From JAWKWA01 sp041397765 (GTDB taxonomy: Bacteria > Pseudomonadota > Alphaproteobacteria > Rhizobiales > Hyphomicrobiaceae), in NCBI GenBank assembly GCA_041397765.1, contig JAWKWA010000010.1, positions 62,001 to 126,000 on the forward strand: 64,000 nt of DNA, written 5' to 3'. The first letter of the stretch is position 1. Each line of letters starts with the position of its first letter. The notes beneath the pieces were generated by a model. The model saw only the letters and a list, made by a program, of their open reading frames with translations, made no database searches and was not told where the DNA came from. The position numbers and the translations under genes are program-made. Positions 28,312-36,819 of the stretch are shown here, one piece after another.

Positions 28312-29631
28312 ATGGCACGCTCGTCTCAGTCCTGGCACGCGCCTCTCGACAAGAGCATCCGCAAGCCTGCGATCATCGGCATTGCGCTCTTCACGCTGCT
28401 CTTCGGCGGCTTCGGCGTGTGGGCGTCGACGGCACCGCTGGCGAGTGCCGTCATCGCCCGCGGTACCTTCGTCGCGACCGGCCAGAACAAGGTCGTCCAG
28501 CATCTGGAAGGCGGCATCATCTCGCGCATCCTCGTCAAGGAAGGCGAGCTCGTGGAAGCCGGCCAGCCGCTCGTCGAGATGGACCAGACAGCGGCGCGCG
28601 CCACGGTGCGCCGGCTCGAGATCAAGCGCGCCATGCTGGCGGCGACCATGGCGCGGATCGACGCCGAGCGTGAGGGTGCGGAGGTGATCTCCTGGCCCGA
28701 GGACCTGGAAAGGGCGAAGGCCGATACGGAGATCGGCAAGATCATCGCCGCGCAGGAATCACTGTTCAAGGCGCGCCGCGAGGAGTTCCTCGCCAAGGCG
28801 CGCATCACCGAGCGCCAGATCAAGGCCAGCGAGGAGCAGATCGGCGGCCTCGAGGCGCAGCGCGCGGCGACCAACGAGCAGCTCCGGCTGATCGTCGAGG
28901 AGACGGCAGCCTCGGAGGCGCTGTTCCAGAAGGGGCTGACGGAAATGTCGCGCCTGCTGGCGCTGAAGCGCTCCAAGGCGAAGCTCGAGGGCGACATCGG
29001 CGATCTCACCTCGCAGATCGGCCAGGTGCGCCAGGCGATCCTGAAGAGCGAGAGCGAGCTGGCGCATCTGCGTTCGCAATTCGTCGAGACCGCGGTCGAG
29101 CTCTACCGGCAGTCGAGCTCGGACCGGCTCGACGCCGAGGAAGCGCTGAACGCGGCGCGCGACATCCTGCGGCGAACGGTTGTGACGGCGCCCGCGCGCG
29201 GCGTCATCGTCAAGCTCTACTACTATACGAAGGGCGCCGTCGTCGGCAGCGGCCAGGCGATCCTCGAGATCCTGCCGACCGACGAGAGGCTGCTGGTCGA
29301 GGCGCAGGTGCGTCCCCAGGACATCGACAGCGTGCATGCCGGCATGATGGCGGAGGTCAATCTCTCCGCGCTCAACCACCGCACGACGCCGGTGCTGGTC
29401 GGCGAGGTCACCTATGTCTCGGCTGACAAGCTGGAGACGAAGCAGCCTGGCGAATATGTCTATCTCGCGCGCATCGAGCTGCCGCAATCAGAGCTCGACA
29501 AGCTCGGCACGCAGAAGGTCGCGCCCGGCATGCCGGCCGAGATATTCGTCAAGACCGGCGAGCGCACGCTGTTCGAATATGTCACGCGGCCGATTCACGA
29601 CATGGTGCTGCACGGCGCGCGCGAGCAATAG
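28312..29631 (+). CDS. prsE: PrsE-type HlyD-family membrane fusion protein
   Basis: The periplasmic adaptor links the PrsD ATPase to an outer-membrane channel. The 439-residue protein has a short cytoplasmic lead, one transmembrane helix (about 20-40), a biotinyl-lipoyl half motif (QHLEGGIISRILVKEGELV), a long coiled-coil hairpin (about 100-300), the second half (VTAPARGVIVKL) and a beta-barrel domain. A GGGAGG site precedes the ATG. It forms an operon with prsD. Confidence 0.94.
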   Translation: MARSSQSWHAPLDKSIRKPAIIGIALFTLLFGGFGVWASTAPLASAVIARGTFVATGQNKVVQHLEGGIISRILVKEGELVEAGQPLVEMDQTAARATVRRLEIKRAMLAATMARIDAEREGAEVISWPEDLERAKADTEIGKIIAAQESLFKARREEFLAKARITERQIKASEEQIGGLEAQRAATNEQLRLIVEETAASEALFQKGLTEMSRLLALKRSKAKLEGDIGDLTSQIGQVRQAILKSESELAHLRSQFVETAVELYRQSSSDRLDAEEALNAARDILRRTVVTAPARGVIVKLYYYTKGAVVGSGQAILEILPTDERLLVEAQVRPQDIDSVHAGMMAEVNLSALNHRTTPVLVGEVTYVSADKLETKQPGEYVYLARIELPQSELDKLGTQKVAPGMPAEIFVKTGERTLFEYVTRPIHDMVLHGAREQ

Positions 29632-29668
29632 CGCCCGCCTTGGACGAGCGAGCGGGCGGGCCGCCGCC

Positions 29669-30469
29669 TCAGCCGGCGATGAACTGGATGGTGCGCAAGA
29701 CCTCGTAATAGTCCCGCGAGGAGAAGCGCAGCGTCCGCTCGCCGGCCCGCTCGACGCCGGGAAAGAACGACATGCGCGTCGCGGTGACGGGATCGCTGTA
29801 ATAGACCTCGAGCTCATAGGCCTCGGCGAGCGCGAGGCGGCGTTCCGACAGGGCGCCCTCGAGCGCCGATTTGACGCCCGAGCGGATGCGGTCGACGGCG
29901 AGATTGGCCGCGAGCGAGTTCACCGAATCGCCGTAGCCCGTCTTCACCGCCAGTGTCGGGATGCGCTCGTTGATGCGCTGCACCTCCGCGCAGATGCCGG
30001 CATCACCCGACAGGAAGGCGACCGGCACCTCATGCAAGGCGGCGGCAAGGCCGAAGCAGCGGAACTCGGACAGCGACTGGCCGTTCAGGAGGATGCGCGG
30101 CGCCTTCGACGACAGCGAATGGGCGAGCGGATTGGCCTCGCTGCCGGCGGTGGCGTGATAGCCGATCATCACCACGGCATCGAACGAGCGGTCGAGCTCC
30201 TGCACCATCGACATCGGATCGCCCGACCAGCCGCGGATGAGACGGACCTCGTCGGGAAAGGCGTCGATCAGCAGGTTGCGACCGCTGTCATGCGCGTCTT
30301 TCACCCAGATCTCGGTGGCGCCGGCCGCGCCCGCCCCCTCGCAGGCCGCGACCGTCTCGCGCGTCATCTGGCGGCGGAACTCGTCATAGGCGGGATGGCC
30401 CTTCTCGGCCTCGTCCCAGTGTGAGATGCCGGCACAACCTTCGATGTCGGCGCTGATGTAGATCTTCAC
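29669..30469 (-). CDS. M55 family D-aminopeptidase (DppA-like)
   Basis: DppA-type enzymes are decameric zinc peptidases that release D-amino acids such as D-Ala from D-Ala-D-Ala. The 266-residue protein has metal ligands in ADIEGCAG (Asp8, Glu10), conserved VKDAHDSGRN, and HAT/H motifs GYHATAG and LAHS. It starts with GTG 30469 after a GAGGAG site 6 bases upstream. It lies convergent with prsE and next to a methyltransferase; together with the distant LDT, MepA and DadA it hints at recycling of peptidoglycan D-amino acids, which is inference. Confidence 0.93.
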   Translation of the reverse strand: MKIYISADIEGCAGISHWDEAEKGHPAYDEFRRQMTRETVAACEGAGAAGATEIWVKDAHDSGRNLLIDAFPDEVRLIRGWSGDPMSMVQELDRSFDAVVMIGYHATAGSEANPLAHSLSSKAPRILLNGQSLSEFRCFGLAAALHEVPVAFLSGDAGICAEVQRINERIPTLAVKTGYGDSVNSLAANLAVDRIRSGVKSALEGALSERRLALAEAYELEVYYSDPVTATRMSFFPGVERAGERTLRFSSRDYYEVLRTIQFIAG

Positions 30470-30581
30470 GCTTCGCTCCTCGTTGTTGAGATGCGAGCGC
30501 CTGCGCGCGCATCGAAGGCGTGATCGGGACGCCGGGGTCGGAAGTCAGAGCATGTTCGACGCCGTGGAGACGCTCTATCGG

Positions 30582-30709
30582 AGCGAATTTGACACTTCAG
30601 TCCCGGATGCCGCGAGGTGGGCTCTCAAGTGTCAAATTGAAGAGCGCCACCATTCAGGCATCTGCTCGCGCGGGCTCTGGAACAAGATGCATATGTCGGA
30701 ATCGACCCA
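30582..30709 (+). repeat. Dispersed intergenic double-hairpin element, copy A
   Basis: The first half has a perfect 12-bp inverted repeat, AATTTGACACTT (30586-30597) and AAGTGTCAAATT (30627-30638), around a loop TCCCGGATGCCGCGAGG. The second half reads CTCGCGCGGGCTCTGGAACA then AGATGCATATGTCGGAATCG and ends where the stop codon of the methyltransferase (minus) begins. The same two halves occur in the same order at 51708-51870. Confidence 0.8.
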
Positions 30710-31711
30710 CTAGCTGCGGCTGCGGCGCGTGCGCCGGCCCTCGCCTGCGGCCGCATCGCGGGGCGGCGCGACGAGCGGGCCGATGCGCTCCTCGATGACG
30801 GCGCGGTCGGGCCGCGCGCCCGCGACGTGACTGTCGATCGCCCGGCGCATGGCGGCGAGATGTACCGGCGAGGTGCCGCAGCAGCCGCCGATGATGCGCA
30901 CGCCCGCATCGATCGCGAGACCCGCATAGTCGGCCATCAGCTCGGGCGTGCCCGAATAGTGCACATGGTCGCCGTGCACCTGCGGGATGCCGCAATTGGC
31001 CTTGGCGACGACCACCGCCTCGGGAGCCGCCCCGGTCATGGCGAGCACGGACACGAGCAGGTCGGAGGCGCCGACACCGCAATTGGCACCGATCGCGATC
31101 GGCGGCTCGGCCATGTCGCCGGCGACCGTGCCGAGCGCGGATGGCTCGAGGCCCATCATGGTGCGGCCGGCGGTGTCGAAGCTCGCCGTATAGACATAGG
31201 GCATGGCGCAGGCGATGGCCGCCTCGATGGCGGCGCGCATCTCCTCGGGGGCCGACATGGTCTCGATCCAGGCGACGTCGGCACCGCCCTCCTTCAGCCC
31301 CTCGATCTGCTCCTTGAAGGCCGCGACGGCCTCCTCGTGGGTGAGCTTGCCGAGCGGCACGAACAGCTCGCCCGTCGGCCCGACGGAGCCGGCGACGACC
31401 ACCGGCCGGCCGGCCTTGTCGGCGACCTCGCGGGCGATCCCGGCGGCCCGGCGATTGAGCTCGGCCGTCCGGTCCTCGAGCTTGTGCAGCTTAAGGCGGT
31501 GGCGATTGCAGCCGAAAGTGTTGGTGAGGATGATGTCGGCGCCGGCCGCGACGAAATCGGCATGCAGCTTCGCCACGCGGTCGGGATGGTCGAGCGTCCA
31601 CATCTCGGGCGGATCGCCGGACTGCAGGCCCATGTCGAAATAGTTGGTGCCGGTCGCACCGTCGGCGAGCAGGACACCCTTCTCGGCAAGAAGATCCCTC
31701 AATGACGGCAT
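30710..31711 (-). CDS. Homocysteine S-methyltransferase family protein
   Basis: The 333-residue protein is closer to the canonical methyltransferase than the one at 23.7 kb. It has LADGATGTNYFDMGL, ILTNTFGCN, the first zinc Cys in IGANCGVGASDL, and the Cys pair in IIGGCCGTSPVH. It should methylate homocysteine, or an analogue, from a donor such as betaine or a methylated sulfur compound; the donor cannot be read from sequence. A strong AAGGAGAG lies 6 bases before ATG 31711. It ends with an Arg-rich tail. The same alphaproteobacterial type is often annotated as betaine-homocysteine methyltransferase. Confidence 0.92.
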   Translation of the reverse strand: MPSLRDLLAEKGVLLADGATGTNYFDMGLQSGDPPEMWTLDHPDRVAKLHADFVAAGADIILTNTFGCNRHRLKLHKLEDRTAELNRRAAGIAREVADKAGRPVVVAGSVGPTGELFVPLGKLTHEEAVAAFKEQIEGLKEGGADVAWIETMSAPEEMRAAIEAAIACAMPYVYTASFDTAGRTMMGLEPSALGTVAGDMAEPPIAIGANCGVGASDLLVSVLAMTGAAPEAVVVAKANCGIPQVHGDHVHYSGTPELMADYAGLAIDAGVRIIGGCCGTSPVHLAAMRRAIDSHVAGARPDRAVIEERIGPLVAPPRDAAAGEGRRTRRSRS

Positions 31712-31870
31712 GGCGCTCTCCTTATCGGGGCTTGCCGGCCGCATGGGGCTCCGCGGGGCCGGTCGCCGGGGCGACCGCGCATGCGAGCCGGGCCCCTGGC
31801 GAGGCCTTAGCACAGGGAGGCCCGTATTCAAAAGCCGCTCGGGCCCGAGTGGGGCGCCGCTGCCACCTCG

Positions 31871-32338
31871 TCAGGCGGCCGTACCCGGGCGAATGGCGCG
31901 CGAGGGCAGCCAGGCGGCCTCGCGCCGCGCCGAGGTCCAGGGCCGGGGATCGGCACCGCGCAGGCCCTGCAGATCGCTGAAACGCTGGACCGTGACGAGC
32001 ACGTCGAGCCGCTGGAGAAAGGTGAGGTTGAGAGCGACGCGCAGCTCGCCGCCGTCGATCAGGAAGTCGGTCACCGCGCCATAGCCGCGCATCAGCGTGA
32101 GGGCTTTCTGGACCTCGTCGCGGCTGAGCTGGCATTGCGCCTCGATCTCGCGCAGGGCCAGCGCGGCGACATTGGGCTCCAGCATGTAGCGCACGAAGTG
32201 GACGACGAGCTTGTTGACCTCGCGGGTGGTCCAGGCGCTCGCCATGATGTCCCGCTGCCAGATTTCGCTGGCGATCGGCAGATCGCTGCGCTCGAGACCT
32301 TCGATGGATGCAAAACGCAAGCGACGCTGCTCGATCAC
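31871..32338 (-). CDS. Conserved-looking small soluble protein, possible winged-helix fold
   Basis: From GTG 32338, which follows GGAGG by 7 bases, the product has 155 residues (MIEQRRLRFASIEG...). The centre contains a helix-rich region with MLEPNVAALALREIEAQCQL and DEVQKALTLMRGYGAVTDFLI, the spacing of a winged helix-turn-helix with a small beta wing. A regulator role is possible but not shown: basic residues are mainly at the ends. The frame stays open upstream to 32512 without a site. It is the only gene in its spot and reads toward the methyltransferase. Confidence 0.7.
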   Translation of the reverse strand: MIEQRRLRFASIEGLERSDLPIASEIWQRDIMASAWTTREVNKLVVHFVRYMLEPNVAALALREIEAQCQLSRDEVQKALTLMRGYGAVTDFLIDGGELRVALNLTFLQRLDVLVTVQRFSDLQGLRGADPRPWTSARREAAWLPSRAIRPGTAA

Positions 32339-32527
32339 CGGCACACCTCCAGACGCGGCCCGGCCGATCGGATCGGCCGGGCTCGCGTCGCCCCGAACTC
32401 CCGGGCGGCGATATGCGGTCGGCGCCCAGGTACCCTGGCGCTCATAGTGCGGAGCATTCGTAAGGAACCGGTTACCAATCGGGAGACGGGCGCGGCGCCC
32501 CCGCCCTCCCATCGGCGGGTTCTCAGC

Positions 32528-33601
32528 CTACTGGCCCGACGAGGCCTCGCCCGCCTTGCTCTCCTCGTCGAGCAGGGCCTGGATCGCGTCCGGGTCGACC
32601 GCCTTCTTGGCAGCCGAGGCATCCGCCGTGGTCGATGTCGCGGCGGCGGAGCTGCTCTTCCTCTTCTTGCCGGGCGCGGGGATCTCGTCGGGCTTGTACT
32701 CGGCCAGCTTGCACGAGCAGCCGTAGACATATTCCTTGCGATAGCGCCAGGCGTTGGGCAGCTCGGAATAGGGCACGCCCTCCAGCGAGACCGCCGCCTC
32801 GACCTCCGAGCCCGGATTCTGGTAGACGAACAGCTCGGTCGGGGCGGCGCATTGCGAGACGCATTGCGAGGCATCCTTCTGGAAGCTCGTCGGCAGCGTC
32901 GCGTAGCTGATGGGGAAATAGTAGCCGTCGCAAAGCCTGACGCAGACGGTGCGATAGGTGGCATAGGGCAGGATCTGGCCATCCATGGGCGCAAGGCCCG
33001 GATCGGCCTCCTCGCCGTCGCTCCAGAACGAGAACGGCCCCTTGCTGGCCCGGCGCTGGGCCTCCTGCTGATACTGGGCGCCACAGCCATAGCGGGCGAG
33101 CTCGTTGATGAGATCGTCGCGGCGGCCACCCGTGCTGCCGCCCTGGCGCGACTGGGTGGCGGCGGCGCGCTGCTGCTCGAGCGAGGCGAGGCGCGCGCGG
33201 GCATCGTCCATGTCGCGCTGCAGGCCGAGGCAGACCCGATTGTTGCGCAAGGTCTTGGAGAAGAAGAAATACTCATAGCAGTCGCGCTGCTCGAGCTCGG
33301 CCTGGCGCTGCTGATAGATGCGGTCGTATTTGCGGATGTCGCGCTCGATCTGCGGCAGCAGATCGCGGCCCTGGCTGGCGAGCTGCCAGTCGGTCGCCAG
33401 TTGCTGCTCGAGCCGGCGGCAATAGAGCTCGCGCTGGGTGAAGGGCTGACCGGTCTGGGGATTGATGTCGCCCTCGGACTGTGCCGACAGGCCGGCCGGC
33501 CATAGGGCGAGCAACGGCAGGACGACCAGCAACGCCGCCATCAGCCGGCCAGTCGCACGTCCCCGAACTGAATGGCGGAGGCTGGAGAGGACTCTGGTCA
33601 T
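32528..33601 (-). CDS. DUF2865 domain-containing secreted protein
   Basis: The 357-residue protein has a signal peptide or anchor (about residues 18-40, cleavable at LSAQS), a coiled-coil with many Gln/Arg (LEQQL...RIYQQRQ...), paired Cys, and the diagnostic DUF2865 motif RTVCVRLCDGYYFPISY followed by CVSQCAAPTELFVY and YGCSCKLAEYKP. DUF2865 proteins are common in Hyphomicrobiales, periplasmic, and of unknown function. Multiple Cys suggest disulfides. ATG 33601 is taken; no clear promoter. Confidence 0.9.
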   Translation of the reverse strand: MTRVLSSLRHSVRGRATGRLMAALLVVLPLLALWPAGLSAQSEGDINPQTGQPFTQRELYCRRLEQQLATDWQLASQGRDLLPQIERDIRKYDRIYQQRQAELEQRDCYEYFFFSKTLRNNRVCLGLQRDMDDARARLASLEQQRAAATQSRQGGSTGGRRDDLINELARYGCGAQYQQEAQRRASKGPFSFWSDGEEADPGLAPMDGQILPYATYRTVCVRLCDGYYFPISYATLPTSFQKDASQCVSQCAAPTELFVYQNPGSEVEAAVSLEGVPYSELPNAWRYRKEYVYGCSCKLAEYKPDEIPAPGKKRKSSSAAATSTTADASAAKKAVDPDAIQALLDEESKAGEASSGQ

Positions 33602-33779
33602 GTCTCAAGGCGCCCATCGGCGGCACGTCTGGCCGCCGTTCCGATCAAGCCGCACGGCTCCGCCCGTCGGCCTCCGGTGGCGGAGGCAGGACGGACGCGA
33701 GTATGGAAGCGTGGCGATAGCCGGTCAATGCGGCGCGAATTTGAACGGTGGAACGCAGGGTCGATCGGTCGCATGACGC

Positions 33780-34490
33780 TCAGACCTTCCGCGCGAGCCG
33801 CTCGGGCTCGTCCGAGGCGAGATCGGCAACGACCGTCTCGCCGGCGATGAGGCGCTGGCCGATGGCGACGAGGACCTCGCGGCCGGGAGGCAGGTAGAGG
33901 TCGACGCGGCTGCCGAAGGGACCGAGACCGATGCGCTCGCCGGCCCCGAGGCTCTGTCCCTCCTCGCAGAAAGCGACGACCCGGCGCGAGGCGGGGCCGG
34001 CGATCTGGACGAGCCCGAGCTCGGTACCCGCCGGCGTCCTGATCACCGAAATCCGCCGCTCGTTCTCCTCCCCCGCGCGATCCGACAGCGGGCTCGAGAA
34101 GCGTCCGGGCACATAGAGGGCGCGCCCCAGCGAGCCGGCGAGGGGGGCCCGGGCGATCGGCACGTCGAGCGGCGAGAGTGCGATCGACAGGCGCGTGCGC
34201 TCCACGCTGCCGAGCCCGGCTTCGGCGGGCGGGGTGTGCCGCTCGATGGCGGCGACACGGCCGTCGGCGGGCGCGAGCACGAGTCCCTCGCGCAATGGCA
34301 CGACCCGGTCGGGGTCGCGGAAGGCATAGGCGATGAGGAAGGTGATGAGCGCGCCGAGCCAGCCCGCCGGGCTCCACAGGAAGAAGAGGCCGAGTGTCGC
34401 CAGCGCGGCGAGGCCGACGAGCGCATGCCCCTCGCGATGGACCGGCACGAAGAAGTCGGCCAGCCAGTCGATGAAACTTTGTCCACCCAT
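33780..34490 (-). CDS. psd: Phosphatidylserine decarboxylase-family proenzyme with a degenerate His/Asn motif
   Basis: Psd makes phosphatidylethanolamine and matures by self-cleavage at Gly-Ser to form a pyruvoyl cofactor. The 236-residue protein has two N-terminal hydrophobic helices (22-55), the APADGRV motif (Asp of the triad), and the cleavage site FGSRVDLYLP (Gly193-Ser194). The normally conserved H-x-N-R element (DVHVNR in relatives) reads DVPIARAP here, so the His and Asn are lost. It may be inactive, altered, or have compensating residues. It begins 3 bases after the stop of the ABC exporter gene; no pssA gene follows, unlike many relatives. Confidence 0.85.
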   Translation of the reverse strand: MGGQSFIDWLADFFVPVHREGHALVGLAALATLGLFFLWSPAGWLGALITFLIAYAFRDPDRVVPLREGLVLAPADGRVAAIERHTPPAEAGLGSVERTRLSIALSPLDVPIARAPLAGSLGRALYVPGRFSSPLSDRAGEENERRISVIRTPAGTELGLVQIAGPASRRVVAFCEEGQSLGAGERIGLGPFGSRVDLYLPPGREVLVAIGQRLIAGETVVADLASDEPERLARKV

Positions 34491-34493
34491 GCC

Positions 34494-36437
34494 TCAGCCG
34501 TCCGCGCCGAGAAGTGTCTTGCGGTTCGGCGCGCCGGTGCCGAGGATGCCGGCCTCTTCCTCGAGCGCGAGTGCCAGCCGCTCGCGGGCCTGCTCGGCCT
34601 CGCGCTGGCGGTTCCACATGCTGGCATAGAGGCCGCCCTTCACCATGAGCTCGGCATGGGTCCCCTCCTCGGCGATCTCCCCGTCGCGCAGCACGATGAT
34701 GTTGTCGGCATGGACGATGGTCGAGAGGCGGTGGGCGATGACGAGGGTGGTGCGGTCTCGCGCGACGCGCTCGAGCTCGTCCTGGATTTCCTTCTCGGTG
34801 TGGCTGTCGAGCGCGGATGTCGCCTCGTCGAGCACGAGGATCGGCGGTGCCTTCAGGATGGTGCGGGCGATGGCGACACGCTGCTTCTCGCCGCCCGAGA
34901 GCTTCAGCCCGCGCTCGCCGACCATGGTGTCGTAGCCGTTCGGCATCTGCATGACGAAGTCGTGGATCCGCGCCTGACGGGCCGCCTCCTTCACCTCCTC
35001 CTCGCTCGCTGAGGGCCGGCCATAGGCGATGTTGTAGAAGACGGTGTCGTTGAAGAGCACGGTGTCCTGCGGCACGACGCCGATCGCGGCCCGGAGCGAG
35101 CGCTGCGTCACGTCGCGGATGTCCTGGCCATCGATCAGCACGCGACCGCCGGAGACGTCGTAGAAGCGGAAGAGGATGCGGCTCAGCGTCGACTTGCCGG
35201 CGCCGGAGGGGCCGACGATCGCGACCATGCGGCCGGCCGGCACCTCGAAGGAGATGCCTTTGAGGATCGTGCGGGCCGGCTCGTAGCCGAACACCACGTT
35301 CTCGAAGCGGATCGCCCCCTCGCGGGCCTCGAGATCGGGCGCGCCCGGCCGGTCGACGATCTCCGGGTTCTCGGCGATCAGCGCGAACATGGTCTCGAGA
35401 TCGACGAGGCCCTGCTTGATCTCGCGATACACCATGCCCATGAAGTTCAGCGGCAGATAGAGCTGGATCAGCATGGCGTTGACCATCACGAAATCGCCGA
35501 CGGTCTGAGTGCCACGCATCACGCCCTCGGCCGAGAGCAGCATGCAGATGGTGAGGCCTATGGTGAAGATCAGCGCCTGGCCGAAATTGAGCACGGCGAG
35601 CGAGTAGTAGGTCTTGACGGTTGCCCGCTCGAAGCGCGCCATCGAGCCGTCGTAGCGCCGGCTCTCCATGTCCTCGTTGCCGAAATATTTGACCGTCTCG
35701 AAGTTGAGCAGGCTGTCGACGGCCTTGGCATTGGCGTCCCGGTCGCTCTCGTTCATCTCGCGGCGGATGCCGATGCGCCAGTCGCTGGCCTTCACGGTGA
35801 ACCACATATAGGCGGCGATGGTCAGCAGCACGACGACGACGAACTCGATGCCGAAGTACCAGACCAGCATGCCGCAGACGAGCAGCAGCTCGAGGGCGGT
35901 CGGCACCGAGTTCATGATGCCCATGCGGATGATGGTCTCGATGGCGGCGGTGCCGCGCTCCATGACCCGCGACAGCGCGCCGGTCCGGCGCTCGAGATGG
36001 AAGCGCAGCGACAGGCGGTGGAGATGGGTGAAGGCCTCGGTGGTGATCTCGCGCATGGCGTGCAGCGAGACGCGCGTGAAGAGCACGTCGCGGAGCTGCT
36101 GCAACCCCATCATCAGGACGCGGCCGACGCCATAGGCGAGCACGAGCATGGCCGGCACCAGGGCGAGCGTCGTGCCGCTCGCGATCTCGTGGCCGGACTG
36201 GGGGCCGGCGGCCGTCAGCCAGTCCACCGCCGCCTTGTAGGCGAGCGGCACCAGCACGGTGATGATCTTGGCGAGGACGAGCACGACGGCGCCGAAGGCG
36301 ACCTGACGGCGCAGGTCCGGTCTTGCCGCCGGCCAGATATAGGGAAGCAGGCCGCGGGCGACCGACAGGTGGTCGGCGCGTGCGTTCATCAGGTCGTTGG
36401 GCGGCTTGCCGGAGGAACCGGCGGCTGGAGGGTTCAT
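34494..36437 (-). CDS. Atm1/HMT1-type ABC exporter
   Basis: The 647-residue half-transporter has six membrane helices (about 45-350), the diagnostic segment NFETVKYFGNE, Walker A GPSGAGKST near residue 408, signature LSGGEKQR near 510 and Walker B ILVLDEATSALD. In alphaproteobacteria Atm1-like exporters carry glutathione-linked or metal compounds across the inner membrane; the substrate here is unknown. It is followed at once by psd, so the two are probably cotranscribed. Start ATG 36437 is given; ATG 36389 (MNARADH) is an alternative with fewer Pro/Gly residues before the domain. Confidence 0.92.
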   Translation of the reverse strand: MNPPAAGSSGKPPNDLMNARADHLSVARGLLPYIWPAARPDLRRQVAFGAVVLVLAKIITVLVPLAYKAAVDWLTAAGPQSGHEIASGTTLALVPAMLVLAYGVGRVLMMGLQQLRDVLFTRVSLHAMREITTEAFTHLHRLSLRFHLERRTGALSRVMERGTAAIETIIRMGIMNSVPTALELLLVCGMLVWYFGIEFVVVVLLTIAAYMWFTVKASDWRIGIRREMNESDRDANAKAVDSLLNFETVKYFGNEDMESRRYDGSMARFERATVKTYYSLAVLNFGQALIFTIGLTICMLLSAEGVMRGTQTVGDFVMVNAMLIQLYLPLNFMGMVYREIKQGLVDLETMFALIAENPEIVDRPGAPDLEAREGAIRFENVVFGYEPARTILKGISFEVPAGRMVAIVGPSGAGKSTLSRILFRFYDVSGGRVLIDGQDIRDVTQRSLRAAIGVVPQDTVLFNDTVFYNIAYGRPSASEEEVKEAARQARIHDFVMQMPNGYDTMVGERGLKLSGGEKQRVAIARTILKAPPILVLDEATSALDSHTEKEIQDELERVARDRTTLVIAHRLSTIVHADNIIVLRDGEIAEEGTHAELMVKGGLYASMWNRQREAEQARERLALALEEEAGILGTGAPNRKTLLGADG

Positions 36438-36819
36438 GGCTCAGCTCTGATGGGTGGCGGCTCGCCGGTCTCGGTCGTCGGGCGCCCGTGCCTCGAAAGC
36501 ACCGGACATCGTCGGCGGGAAGGTTCGGGCGCCGTCGTCGCGGCGCGATTCCATGCGCGCCGCCTGCGGTGCCTGTCCCGCGAAAATCGTCTGCAGCCGG
36601 CGAGGTCGGTGCCGCTCCCGCGAGGATGGCTCGGGTGGCGCCGGCCGGTCGAGGCCCCTAGCCGCCGTGTCTGGCGCCGCGATGACGGCTGTACGGGCGG
36701 CCGTGACCTGCGGCAAGACCCGGAGGGCGCCCGGCGGCGCACCATAGCGGAGGGGCAGGCTCTGGAACAAGGGGGGCAGATTGGGGGCCGGCTCCATCGC
36801 GGGAGCGGGAGGGCGAGGA

